A stretch of 47,578 nucleotides of DNA from a virus: positions 1 through 47,578 of the IMG/VR virus record IMGVR_UViG_3300031566_000073; one strand, given 5' to 3'. The notes beneath the pieces are model-generated. The model saw only the letters and a list, made by a program, of their open reading frames with translations, was not told the origin of the DNA and made no database searches. This document shows positions 16,805 to 24,921 of the stretch, in pieces (positions within the stretch are counted from its first letter, which is position 1; each line of letters opens with the position of its first letter). A program made the translations under genes and the position numbers.

Positions 16805-17479
16805 TTAGTATTCGGGATCGTGGAACCGCCAGTCGCCGCCCGCGCCGCGGTCGCCGACGCCGCGAGCCACCCGTCGCAGTTCGCCTTCGTATTCGCCCTG
16901 AAGCACCTTCCGATCGTCCCGGTTCTTGATGAAGGCGATGTGGTAACAGGCGCGAAGCGTGATAAGATGCAGCACTTGCGGGGGAAACGGAACGGCGGCC
17001 ACATCGTGCGCGGCCGTCAGTTCGCTTTCGATGCGAAAGCCATAGAGCCGCACAGAGTAGACCGCGTCAGGAATGGGCTTGAGGTAGAGCCAGAAGCGGG
17101 CGGTCGCCGGGTCGTAGCGCAACGTGCCCTTGGCCGGTGTGCCCGTATCGGTATATTGCAGGTCGTCCTCGCGGACGAACTCGCCCTGGCCGACCACGCT
17201 CATCACGCTGCCGCCCTCGCTGGTGTAGACAATCGGGTCGGCCGGACCCAGACCGGCGAAGTCCTCGTCCAGCACGATATGCGCCTGATCGGCCGTCGTG
17301 GTGTAGACCACCTCCTCGCGGACGAAGGGCAACTTGAGGTCGGTCATCACGTCGAGGACCGCCTGGTCGATCTTCTCGTTGTAGAGCGCCGTCTCGGTCG
17401 CCGAGAGCGTGCCCGAATAGCCGAGTGCGCCCTGAACCCGGGCGCGGAGTTCCGTCCGCGTCAGATTGAAATAGGCCAT
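16805..17479 (-). CDS. Head-tail adaptor-like protein
   Basis: 224 residues. It opens with helices (LTRTELRARVQGALG and DQAVLDVMTDL), then has a beta-rich middle and a C-terminal helical pair, FPPQVLHLITLRACYHIAF then DRKVLQGEYEGELRR. This alternation is typical of adaptor proteins that dock below the portal ring. It lies immediately before the nozzle-like gene. Function inferred from pattern and synteny. Confidence 0.6.
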   Translation of the reverse strand: MAYFNLTRTELRARVQGALGYSGTLSATETALYNEKIDQAVLDVMTDLKLPFVREEVVYTTTADQAHIVLDEDFAGLGPADPIVYTSEGGSVMSVVGQGEFVREDDLQYTDTGTPAKGTLRYDPATARFWLYLKPIPDAVYSVRLYGFRIESELTAAHDVAAVPFPPQVLHLITLRACYHIAFIKNRDDRKVLQGEYEGELRRVARGVGDRGAGGDWRFHDPEY

Positions 17480-17500
17480 TGGGGGTTACACCCTAAGGGA

Positions 17501-17953
17501 TTAGAACATGCCGGCGTAGATATCGACGGGAATGCCGAGTGTGCCGGTCAGGCGGATGTAAATGGCGGGAACCGCGGCGGCCTGCTGGATGTTGCTTTCG
17601 GCAAGACCGAATACGTCCCACTCAGCGGGGTCGGCCTGAACCAGCGTTGCCGCCCCGATTCGCAGGCGGTGGTCGAGGGTCAGGCTTGCCGGTTCCAGTT
17701 CCCAGAACTTGCCCTGGTCGTCGCGGATGAGCGGCGTCAGCGTGGCGACGTTGGTATTCGACGCCGTGGACGCCTGGCCGCTGCAACACACGACCAGCAG
17801 CCGCGCCCGGCCCGTCTTGGGCTTGACGGCGCGGGCCGCCGCCGCCCAGGTGGCGCTCGCCAGAAGCGACGCCGCCAGCACGGTGTCCGAACCGGCCGCC
17901 TGGCGAATCAGGCGAAGCTCGCATTTCGTGTTGCCCCAGCTAAACTGTTCCAT
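17501..17953 (-). CDS. Hypothetical virion protein (150 aa)
   Basis: 150 residues, Ala-rich and beta-strand-prone, ending IPVDIYAGMF. No motif recognised. It lies between head-type and tail-type genes, so a decoration or joining role is possible. Confidence 0.5.
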   Translation of the reverse strand: MEQFSWGNTKCELRLIRQAAGSDTVLAASLLASATWAAAARAVKPKTGRARLLVVCCSGQASTASNTNVATLTPLIRDDQGKFWELEPASLTLDHRLRIGAATLVQADPAEWDVFGLAESNIQQAAAVPAIYIRLTGTLGIPVDIYAGMF

Positions 17954-18425
17954 CTTTCTTTCTCCGTTTGAAGAACGGTCGGGAATAACGTTTACTGGCC
18001 CAGGCGACGGCGTCCATAGTCTGGTCGTCCGCGTCGGCCATCTCGGCGTCTGTGGCGCGCTGATGCTTCAAGCGCTCGACCTCGTCCTCGGCGTCAATCA
18101 GGCGGTGTTCGACCCAGATGGCCCGGCGGATACCTTCGATGGCGTGCTTGCCCGGCGCTTCCCACTGCCAGCCCTTCGCGCCTGCATAGAAACTCGACCA
18201 GACGCGCATCGGCGGGTCGCGGTCCAGCCGTAGAATCTCGATGCCGCCGGTCTGGAGGCAGAGCATCACGTCCATTCGCGGGTCCAGGCGCTTGACTTCG
18301 CGGCGGAAGGCGTGTGCGTTCATGCCCCACGGCCCGCCGCGCTTGGCATTGCTGCTTAGCGGGTGGACCCAGACATAATCGCCGTCGCAGACGTGGCCCC
18401 GTTTCCAACCGTCGTACTGGTACAC
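17940..18425 (-). CDS. Hypothetical protein next to glycosyltransferase cassette
   Basis: 161 residues. I prefer the GTG at 18425, with AAGGGGAG upstream, giving VYQYDGWKRGHVCDGDYVW; longer ATG starts run deep into the glycosyltransferase gene and read poorly. It overlaps that gene by 70 bases. It is Trp/Arg-rich with a charged helix (DAEDEVERLKHQ) and a basic C-terminus (KKRRK-type). No family recognised. Confidence 0.5.
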   Translation of the reverse strand: MYQYDGWKRGHVCDGDYVWVHPLSSNAKRGGPWGMNAHAFRREVKRLDPRMDVMLCLQTGGIEILRLDRDPPMRVWSSFYAGAKGWQWEAPGKHAIEGIRRAIWVEHRLIDAEDEVERLKHQRATDAEMADADDQTMDAVAWASKRYSRPFFKRRKKDGTV

Positions 18426-19420
18426 TTTCTCCCCTTCCCGTCGAGCATGGGACCGAAGACCTTCTCCCACATCCGTTCGGCAACCGGCTTCAAGCCGTGA
18501 ATCCTCTCCATCCAGTCCCGCGTCGCCTCGCGCTTGGCCCGAAGCTCGGCCTCCGTCCACGACAGCACTTCCCGCAGCGCCGCCTCAAGCTCCTCCGCCG
18601 TGTTCGTCCACATCGGTTCGGCAGCCCCGAACTCCGCATGGAACTGGTCGCGGTACAGGTTGTTGACCATCACCACCTTGCCCAGCGCGGCCGCCTCGAT
18701 GCTGGACGTGCCGAAGTACCCTGCCGGTCTCCCGCCCAGACTCGGCATAATCTGGTCGATGTAGACATCGCATTGCCGCACGCGGTTCATGTGCTGCGGC
18801 CAACTCAGCCGGGCGTCGCCCCGCAAGCCGATGTACTCGAAGCGGTCGGCAACCGTCGGGTCGGCCTTGAGCTTGTCCATGACGGCACAGATGAGGCCGG
18901 TGCCCTTCATGCCCGCATTGCTGGGGAAATGGCCGACCAGCACCTTCTTCGGGTCGCGCCGCTCGTACACGGGGTCAAGTCCCGCCGTATCGACGTGCAG
19001 CGGTATCCAGACCTCGTTCTTTGCCCCTATGCCCATCTCGTCGGGCGCGCCGATCATCGTCACCTCGACGTAGGGGTTGAACAGGTCGTTGCACTGCTTG
19101 GGCCGCATCCGGTAATCGGACCCGCCATGCCACACGGTGCATTTCTTCTCGGCAAGGTTCACGCCCATCTCGACGAACTGACTGGACATGAACATGATGC
19201 AGCGGGCCGCTTCGGCGTAAGGCTTCAGGCGCGGCACGTAGCTGAACGCAGGCGGTCCCCGCCAGTCGCCCGGAATCATCGGCACCTCGTCCGCGTAAGC
19301 GAACTGATGGGGCATTCCCTTGAAGGCCACCACGTCCAAGCCCAGCGAGTCCAATTCCTGCTTGACCCGGTAGGCCCCGTTCGCCCAGTCCGCACAACAG
19401 ACAACCAGTACGTCGCTCAT
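18356..19420 (-). CDS. GT-B fold glycosyltransferase (GT4-like)
   Basis: 354 residues. An N-terminal Rossmann-like half (VLVVCCADWANGAYR) is followed by a donor-binding half with VGHFPSNAGMKGT near residue 163 and a GTSSIEAAALGKVVMV segment near 240, where GT-B enzymes contact the nucleotide sugar. The C-terminal tail is low-complexity and overlaps the next gene. It is first of the downstream pair in a four-gene carbohydrate cassette within structural genes. Acceptor and sugar cannot be read from sequence. Confidence 0.75.
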   Translation of the reverse strand: MSDVLVVCCADWANGAYRVKQELDSLGLDVVAFKGMPHQFAYADEVPMIPGDWRGPPAFSYVPRLKPYAEAARCIMFMSSQFVEMGVNLAEKKCTVWHGGSDYRMRPKQCNDLFNPYVEVTMIGAPDEMGIGAKNEVWIPLHVDTAGLDPVYERRDPKKVLVGHFPSNAGMKGTGLICAVMDKLKADPTVADRFEYIGLRGDARLSWPQHMNRVRQCDVYIDQIMPSLGGRPAGYFGTSSIEAAALGKVVMVNNLYRDQFHAEFGAAEPMWTNTAEELEAALREVLSWTEAELRAKREATRDWMERIHGLKPVAERMWEKVFGPMLDGKGRKCTSTTVGNGATSATAIMSGSTR

Positions 19421-20316
19421 TGTTCCCCCTTTCGGGCAACGATGGTGATGCCCGCTTCCTCAATGTGCATCCGTTCGATGTTCAGCCCCGCCGCGTCGCA
19501 CATCTTCCGCACTTCGTCCGGCGTGTGGCGGTGACAATTCAGCGGCCTGAACCAGTCGGCGTTGCAGCGATGACATTCCTCGAAGGTGTACTCGGGCCGG
19601 TAGAACATCTTGCAGAAGTGCCAGTAGATAAGCCGCTGGATGCTCACCCGTCCCTTGGGGATGCCCAGGAGCGGCACGTCTTCCGGCACGTCCACCTCGC
19701 AGTCCAGTTCGCCCAAGGCGATGCCCAGCTTCGTCAAGGGCATGAGGGCCTTCCAGGCGTCCTCGTCGCTCATCTCGGCTATGGCCTGCCGGATGTGGTC
19801 GTCCGTGAACTCGCGGGCCGGTCCCTTCTTGGCGTAGACGTAGCCGAGGAACAGGCCGCCGGGCTTGAGCTTCCGTGTCAACTCGGCCATCGCAGCCCGC
19901 ACGGAATCGGTGTGGTGCATGACGCCTTCGGCCAGCACAATGTCGGCGGATTCGTCGAGCAACGGAATGTGCATCAGGTCACAATTCACGAACACGCCGG
20001 GATAGTCCAGCGCCCGGAACCGCTGCCGCGCCGCCCGAAGCGCCGTCGCCGACAGGTCTACGCCCACGTAGTAATTGCCGCGCAGTCGCCCGCCGAAAAG
20101 GCCAAGGGCCGAATGTCCTACACCGCAACCGGCATCCAGAATGATCTTCGTCTGGTCGCCCAGCCAGCGGTCAACCACCGCCGAGTCGCCGTCGCAGTAG
20201 CGCTCCAGCAACCATTCCCGGCTGATGCGCTGTATCTCGGCGTGCGGGGCCACGTCCTGCCCTTCGTCCCACAGAAAGTCGTAAGCCTTCTCGGTATGTT
20301 CCAACGTATCAACCAC
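19417..20316 (-). CDS. SAM-dependent methyltransferase (class I)
   Basis: 299 residues. Motif I is IILDAGCGVGHSALGLF (about residues 58-74), followed by acidic motif II (VGVDLSATAL) and the post-motif ADIVLAEGVMHH and LKPGGLF, all typical of small-molecule or sugar methyltransferases of the UbiE/FkbM-like class. A C-terminal Cys/His-rich segment (CHRC, CHRH) is less usual. Flanked by glycosyltransferases with short overlaps, it probably methylates the glycan they build. That coupling is inference. Confidence 0.8.
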   Translation of the reverse strand: MVDTLEHTEKAYDFLWDEGQDVAPHAEIQRISREWLLERYCDGDSAVVDRWLGDQTKIILDAGCGVGHSALGLFGGRLRGNYYVGVDLSATALRAARQRFRALDYPGVFVNCDLMHIPLLDESADIVLAEGVMHHTDSVRAAMAELTRKLKPGGLFLGYVYAKKGPAREFTDDHIRQAIAEMSDEDAWKALMPLTKLGIALGELDCEVDVPEDVPLLGIPKGRVSIQRLIYWHFCKMFYRPEYTFEECHRCNADWFRPLNCHRHTPDEVRKMCDAAGLNIERMHIEEAGITIVARKGEQ

Positions 20317-21361
20317 CTGCCGCCTCCCTTTTCTGCTTCTTCTCTTCCTGTTCCTGCTTGTCCTTGTCCGCCCGCCACTTGCCTATCGCGTGCTCGTAGA
20401 TGGCAATCAGCTTCACCCCCTGCGTCTCGGCCATCAGGTCCTTGCGAATCCGCTTGAGGTTCTTCCGGCAGCGCTGCCACGTCCCTTCGGTCAGGACCTT
20501 CGCCGCATCCTCCGGCTTCTCCAGGACGACGCCGATGTCGCGCTTGGTCACGAACTCGGCGGCCTCGTCGGCCCACAGGACGACGGGCACCACGCCGCGA
20601 GCCAAATATTCAAAGAGCTTGTTGGGCATTGCCGCCTGCCACTGGGGACAGGGGACGCCGCCGCACACGAGGCCCCAGCGGTGCTTGCTGATAATCTCCA
20701 GCATGGCCTCGTAGGGCACGAAATGGTACTGAAGCGCCCGGCTCGTATCGTAGGTGATGCCCGTGCTGTGCCCTGCGGGTTGAATGTGCAGGTCCACGCC
20801 GACGCGGGCCAGGGCTTCCGAGACGTAGCGGTAATCCAGCCAGTAGCCCGCCCGGTTGTCCGCGTTGACGTGCCCCTGGAGAACCAGGTTCTCTTTCGGG
20901 TCGTCGTTCCATCCGAAGTGCCGCTTGCCGCAGAACGAGTAGAGGACCGTGCCCAGTCCCAGGATTTCGCGGTAGCGCTTGCAGGGCAGGATAACCGCCT
21001 CGGCGTGCGCCGCGAGCATCCGCTCTTCCTGCTCGGAGTTCTGGGCACCCGGCATGTGGTCGAAGCGCACGAGGTCCAGGTCGTGAACGTCCCAGACTAC
21101 CGGGCCGCACTGCGATTCGATGGCCTTGGCGACGAGGTAGTTGGGTTCGTTGTGGACGTGGTAGACATCGGCCTGGATGCGCCGGGCCTGCCACGCCAGC
21201 GAGTCGGGGTCATGGAAGTAGTACGCCTCGTCGAAGTAGTCGCCCAGGCTGACGTTCTGAATCGACAGGCTGCCGATCCAGTGCTTGCCGCGGCTCCGCG
21301 CCGCCATCGCCATCTTCTTGACGCGGATACAACAGTTGTCCGAGATGTGCAGGATTCGCAT
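20309..21361 (-). CDS. GT-B fold glycosyltransferase (GT4-like)
   Basis: 350 residues. It begins MRILHISDN, a typical GT4 opening; VYHVHNEPNYL is in the N-terminal domain and PNKLFEYLARGVVPVV (near residue 240) is the conserved donor-site helix of GT4 enzymes. The C-terminus is a charged Lys/Glu coiled coil. It overlaps the methyltransferase gene by 8 bases. Confidence 0.8.
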   Translation of the reverse strand: MRILHISDNCCIRVKKMAMAARSRGKHWIGSLSIQNVSLGDYFDEAYYFHDPDSLAWQARRIQADVYHVHNEPNYLVAKAIESQCGPVVWDVHDLDLVRFDHMPGAQNSEQEERMLAAHAEAVILPCKRYREILGLGTVLYSFCGKRHFGWNDDPKENLVLQGHVNADNRAGYWLDYRYVSEALARVGVDLHIQPAGHSTGITYDTSRALQYHFVPYEAMLEIISKHRWGLVCGGVPCPQWQAAMPNKLFEYLARGVVPVVLWADEAAEFVTKRDIGVVLEKPEDAAKVLTEGTWQRCRKNLKRIRKDLMAETQGVKLIAIYEHAIGKWRADKDKQEQEEKKQKREAAGG

Positions 21362-21377
21362 GTCGCCTCCCCGAAAA

Positions 21378-21953
21378 TTACGCCCCTTGCGGCTGGATTC
21401 GCACCAACGTCGGGTGCGGATACCGCGCGAAATCGCCCCATCCGGCTATCGTCGCAAAATGCCGCCGTTCCAACGGTCGCGGCCATTCCAACTTCTCAAG
21501 CAGCGAGCGGCGGATAAGCGTGCCGCTCGTTTCCAGCCAACTGCCGATTTGCAGGACGCGCTGGGCCTGCTCGAACGCGGGTTCCATCTGGGCGATGATC
21601 CGCTGCTCGTTGCCCGCGATGAGCTGCATGTGCCCGACCGCCGCAACGTGCGTCGGCTGGCAGTCCAATAGCTTGACCATCATGGCGATGGCCGGGAGCG
21701 TCAACTGGTCGCCGGGGTCGAGCCAGCAAAGGTACTCGGCGTCGCCCACCAGTTCCGGCAGGTTGCACTCTTCCACGATGCTGAGCTGCACGCCGGGATG
21801 GGCCGCCTGAAAATCGGTCAGGTCGAATCCCAGACGGCCCTTTCCCAGAATGATCCAGTGAATGCCCGGATGAAACTGCTGGCCGACGGATTCCGCCGTG
21901 CCCCATCCGACCTGCGCCCCTTCGGGCACGTCGGTCACAATCGCTACTCGCAT
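21378..21953 (-). CDS. Small GT-A (GT2-like) glycosyltransferase
   Basis: 191 residues, shorter than typical GT2 enzymes. It has an N-terminal strand (VAIVTDVPEG), then AEYLCWLDPGDQLTLP near residue 77. The LDPGD takes the place of the metal-binding D-x-D, and SGTLIRRSLLEKL near 143 is the usual acceptor-side helix. It is first gene of the carbohydrate cassette, behind GGGAGG and a GGTTACGGTT element that could start its transcription. It may be a minimal sugar-transferring domain. Confidence 0.65.
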   Translation of the reverse strand: MRVAIVTDVPEGAQVGWGTAESVGQQFHPGIHWIILGKGRLGFDLTDFQAAHPGVQLSIVEECNLPELVGDAEYLCWLDPGDQLTLPAIAMMVKLLDCQPTHVAAVGHMQLIAGNEQRIIAQMEPAFEQAQRVLQIGSWLETSGTLIRRSLLEKLEWPRPLERRHFATIAGWGDFARYPHPTLVRIQPQGA

Positions 21954-21971
21954 GTCCGCCTCCCTTAGAGA

Positions 21972-21981
21972 AACCGTAACC
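21972..21981 (-). promoter_or_regulatory. GGTTACGGTT repeat, copy 3
   Basis: The same 10-mer on the minus strand, just after the fibre gene's stop and 18 bases before the first glycosyltransferase start, so it could switch on the glycan cassette separately. The close spacing leaves room for only a very short leader. Confidence 0.5.
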
Positions 21982-21983
21982 TG

Positions 21984-22589
21984 TTACGTGTTGTCGATGA
22001 TGGGGTGCCAATGCCCTTGACTCGCCGTGCCGTCCGGCGGCACATACATCAGGAACAAGGATTGGTTGGGGCCGATGAGGCGGGCACACGTTCCAGACCC
22101 GCTTGTGGCGATGGTCTCGCTGCCTTGCGTGTGCAAGGTGATGGTTGCCGCGCCAGCAGGATGATCGGAATAGGTCATGAAGCCGACCCACGAGACAGCC
22201 GATGAGGGGGTCGTAAGCGTGTAACTGCCGGGGTCTACCCGCACGTCACACCAAATGACCCCGCCGTAGTAACTCTTCGGAATCGTGGCGCTCGCGCTGA
22301 CCGTGTTGAGATTGAACAATCCCTGAAAGTTTTGGACCAGCCCCGTCATCGTCCCGCCCGCCTTGGGCAGGGCCGCAGCCGCCGTGGCACTGGCCGTAAT
22401 TGCCACATCGCTTGCGCGAGCCGCAACGGCCGCCGCCGCAACCGCAGCGGCCGACGCCGTAATCGCAACATCGCTCGCGCGGGATGCCACGTCCTGGGCA
22501 CTGCCAATCGCCGTGCCCACACTGTACTGTTTGAACCGGCGGCATATCTTGTTCAATAGCAGCCGGGAAGCAGCAGTCAGATTCGCCAT
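21984..22589 (-). CDS. Fibre-like protein next to the major capsid gene
   Basis: 201 residues. The N-terminal half is an Ala-rich helical repeat: RASDVAITASA occurs twice (about residues 37-47 and 58-68). It is followed by LPKAGGTMTG, the beta-turn motif typical of tail-fibre shafts, and a beta-rich C-terminal domain. It is encoded between the major capsid gene and the glycosyltransferase cassette. It could be a head fibre or decoration protein and a good acceptor for glycosylation; both are inferences from position. Confidence 0.65.
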   Translation of the reverse strand: MANLTAASRLLLNKICRRFKQYSVGTAIGSAQDVASRASDVAITASAAAVAAAAVAARASDVAITASATAAAALPKAGGTMTGLVQNFQGLFNLNTVSASATIPKSYYGGVIWCDVRVDPGSYTLTTPSSAVSWVGFMTYSDHPAGAATITLHTQGSETIATSGSGTCARLIGPNQSLFLMYVPPDGTASQGHWHPIIDNT

Positions 22590-22616
22590 GTCCTTTCCCT
22601 TTCACGAAGGTTGGGA

Positions 22617-22636
22617 GGGGCGGCCGAAGCCGCCCC
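22617..22636 (-). terminator. UUCG-capped hairpin after the capsid gene
   Basis: On the minus strand GGGGCGGC and GCCGCCCC close a C(UUCG)G tetraloop, 8 bp and very stable, between the capsid stop and the fibre start. No T-run follows, so it may be a partial terminator, RNase barrier or mRNA stabiliser rather than a full terminator. Confidence 0.55.
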
Positions 22637-22645
22637 CCTCAAGAA

Positions 22646-23965
22646 CTACGCGGTGATGGTGTCCAAGGTCAGGTTGCGGTCCGGGCGCATGCAGACGTAG
22701 TTGAAACTCGACCAACCACGGGCCTTGTAGAACCCGTAGTCGTTGTCAAGCTGCCAGATGCCCGCAGCGCCAGGGGCGTTGCCCTGGTCCACGAAGCCCC
22801 ATTCCTGAAGCAAGACGCGCTTCCAGTCCTCGCGCTTCAGGAAGTACATGCGGTCCGCCCACATCGTCGCGTCCGGGACAATCGGCACCCGGCCCTTGCC
22901 GGCCGCAATCCAGGTGTGATTGAAGCCCTGGACGTAGTCCGGCATCTGGTCGGGGGCCAGCGAGAACCGCTGGTTCGCCCGAAGTTCCCGCGACAGCGTC
23001 TTGTAGATGGTCGGGTAGCAGATGCCCAGGTCCGGCACAACGCGGGCCTGGATATCGTGGTTCGTCAGGGCGTCCTCCACGTCCTCCAGGGTCACGGCAA
23101 CGCCGGTCCCGCTGGTCACCGTCGGGTTGAAGAACGTCCAGCCCGCGGTCGCCGAGGTCCGGCTGGCCGCGCCGATGTTGTACGCCGTGAAGTTGGTGGT
23201 CATGAACGTCGAGATGTTGTAGTAGCCCGCGCAAGCCGTGCTGGCCGCAGCGTCGTAGATGAAAACCAGGTCGTTGTTGGCCATCGTCGCCGAAGCGACG
23301 GTCGTACCCGTGCCGTTGGCCGGGGCCGCCACGAACTTGACGACGCCGGTGTTGCGGTTAAGGCTCTCGATCTCGCCGTGCCACTTGATGGTCGTGCTGG
23401 ACTCGGCCACGAAACTGGCCCCGCCGCCGCAGATGTGCAGACCGGGATAGAGGAACTGCGCGCCCGGCGTGTCCACCGTCATCGTCAGGGTGGTGCTGGC
23501 ATAGGTCGCACCGGCGATGTTCGCCAGTACGCCCGTCGAGGGGACCATCGTGCTGAAGTCGGCCTTCCGCGCGGCGTCCTCCCGAATCTGAACCATCTGC
23601 TCGCGCAACTGGTTCTCAACGGTCGCGCCGCCCTTCTTCATCAGGGCCTGGTCCTTGATGTCCAACTTGATGGAACTCATCATTTCCTTGAGGTTGCTCG
23701 GGGCAATCTCAAGCCGCTTGCCGTAGCTGCGGCCAGCGTTCGGCCAAGCCTTGCTCTGGATGTTGCCGATGATCGTGCTGGTGTCGCGCGACCGCTGCAA
23801 CGAGAACTTCATGTAGTCGCCCGCGTTGAACTCGAACCCCTGGTTCGTCATGAACTTCGCCTGGGGCGAGTGCGTGAACATGAACTTGACCACTGTCGGG
23901 GCGAAGTACGTTACAAGCGAGTACCCCACCCGCGCCAGGGTTAGACGATCAGTGTCAATCGCCAT
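22646..23965 (-). CDS. Major capsid protein (HK97-fold candidate)
   Basis: 439 residues. It follows portal and scaffold genes, as major capsid genes do. An N-terminal region (residues 1-60) is followed by a basic/hydrophobic helix region with DIKDQALMKKGGATVENQ, a beta-rich central insertion with many Thr and Gly (about 150-260), and a helical C-terminal half. Size and composition fit a large HK97-type capsid protein with an insertion domain. No unique motif exists, so the call rests on order, size and composition. Confidence 0.75.
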   Translation of the reverse strand: MAIDTDRLTLARVGYSLVTYFAPTVVKFMFTHSPQAKFMTNQGFEFNAGDYMKFSLQRSRDTSTIIGNIQSKAWPNAGRSYGKRLEIAPSNLKEMMSSIKLDIKDQALMKKGGATVENQLREQMVQIREDAARKADFSTMVPSTGVLANIAGATYASTTLTMTVDTPGAQFLYPGLHICGGGASFVAESSTTIKWHGEIESLNRNTGVVKFVAAPANGTGTTVASATMANNDLVFIYDAAASTACAGYYNISTFMTTNFTAYNIGAASRTSATAGWTFFNPTVTSGTGVAVTLEDVEDALTNHDIQARVVPDLGICYPTIYKTLSRELRANQRFSLAPDQMPDYVQGFNHTWIAAGKGRVPIVPDATMWADRMYFLKREDWKRVLLQEWGFVDQGNAPGAAGIWQLDNDYGFYKARGWSSFNYVCMRPDRNLTLDTITA

Positions 23966-23996
23966 CGGTTATGTGCTCCCGGCGAGCGCCGGGCCG

Positions 23997-24830
23997 TTAC
24001 GTCCGAAGTTCAGAGAGGGCTCGTTCCAGCCCCTCGTCTTCCGTGGCGGGATTGAACGCCTGCTGCCCGCTTTCGGGCGAGCCTTCGACGCCTGCGCCCA
24101 TCTCTGCCACGTCCTCGGAGCGCCATCCGGCCAGCGCCGCCTGTGACTTGGTTTGCGGCGGGGCCCAACCAAGGCCCTTCGCAAAGCCGATCAGGTTGCT
24201 GTCTTCCTCGCCCGCAAAGAGCGAATCGGTCTGGTCCTGGGTCGGCGGCTTGCCCTGAGAAATGTCGTAGAGCCGCATCTGGGCTCTGACCTTCAGGGCT
24301 TCGGCAAGGTGCCCCTCGTTGGGGAAACCTGCCGACTTCATCCGCGACGCCAGATACCGTTCTGCGTCCGTGAGCCGCTGGTGCGTGAAGTCCTGCTGCA
24401 ATGCTTCGAGCTTGGTCTGAAACTCGCGTTTCGCCTCGTCGAGCATGGCCTTGAAGGCCGGGGACTCTGTGCCTGCCGTCGGCTCGGTGGTCGGGATGAC
24501 CGGCTCCTGCGGAGTGGACTCGTCGGGGTTCGCCCCGGACAAGTTGGCCCGCAACTGGGTCAACTGGTCTGCCAAGTCCAGTTTCGAGTTCACAAGCTCC
24601 TGGATGATGCCGTAGGCCGCCGAGCGCTGGTTGTCAGGCAGCTTGCCCAGAACGTCTCTCGCGTCCTTGGGAAGTAGTTGCGTGACTTGTGTGTACGCCT
24701 TGTGCGTGTCCTCGTACATCTTCCGGTAATCCTGGGACGCTTGCTGTCCCGCGCCGTCGGCAGCCCCGGCGGGCGTAGTTCCCTGAGCGGGAGCGCCCGA
24801 CTGTGGGGTAGTTGCGTCTGGCTGTGGCAT
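23997..24830 (-). CDS. Scaffold-like capsid assembly protein
   Basis: 277 residues from the ATG at 24830, which has GGAG 8 bases upstream (an earlier ATG at 24878 lacks one). A Pro/Gln/Ala-rich N-terminus is followed by long charged helices (for example KLDLADQLTQLRANL) and an acidic Ser/Glu C-terminus. A coiled-coil acidic protein between portal and capsid is the usual scaffold. No protease domain is visible. Confidence 0.7.
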   Translation of the reverse strand: MPQPDATTPQSGAPAQGTTPAGAADGAGQQASQDYRKMYEDTHKAYTQVTQLLPKDARDVLGKLPDNQRSAAYGIIQELVNSKLDLADQLTQLRANLSGANPDESTPQEPVIPTTEPTAGTESPAFKAMLDEAKREFQTKLEALQQDFTHQRLTDAERYLASRMKSAGFPNEGHLAEALKVRAQMRLYDISQGKPPTQDQTDSLFAGEEDSNLIGFAKGLGWAPPQTKSQAALAGWRSEDVAEMGAGVEGSPESGQQAFNPATEDEGLERALSELRT

Positions 24831-24921
24831 AAGAAAATCTCCAACGGGGAGTCCGAGCAGCCCGGATAGTTCCCGCATCTAACGGCGCGGCTGCTGCGCC
24901 GAGGGGAAACGGCCTAGTCCG

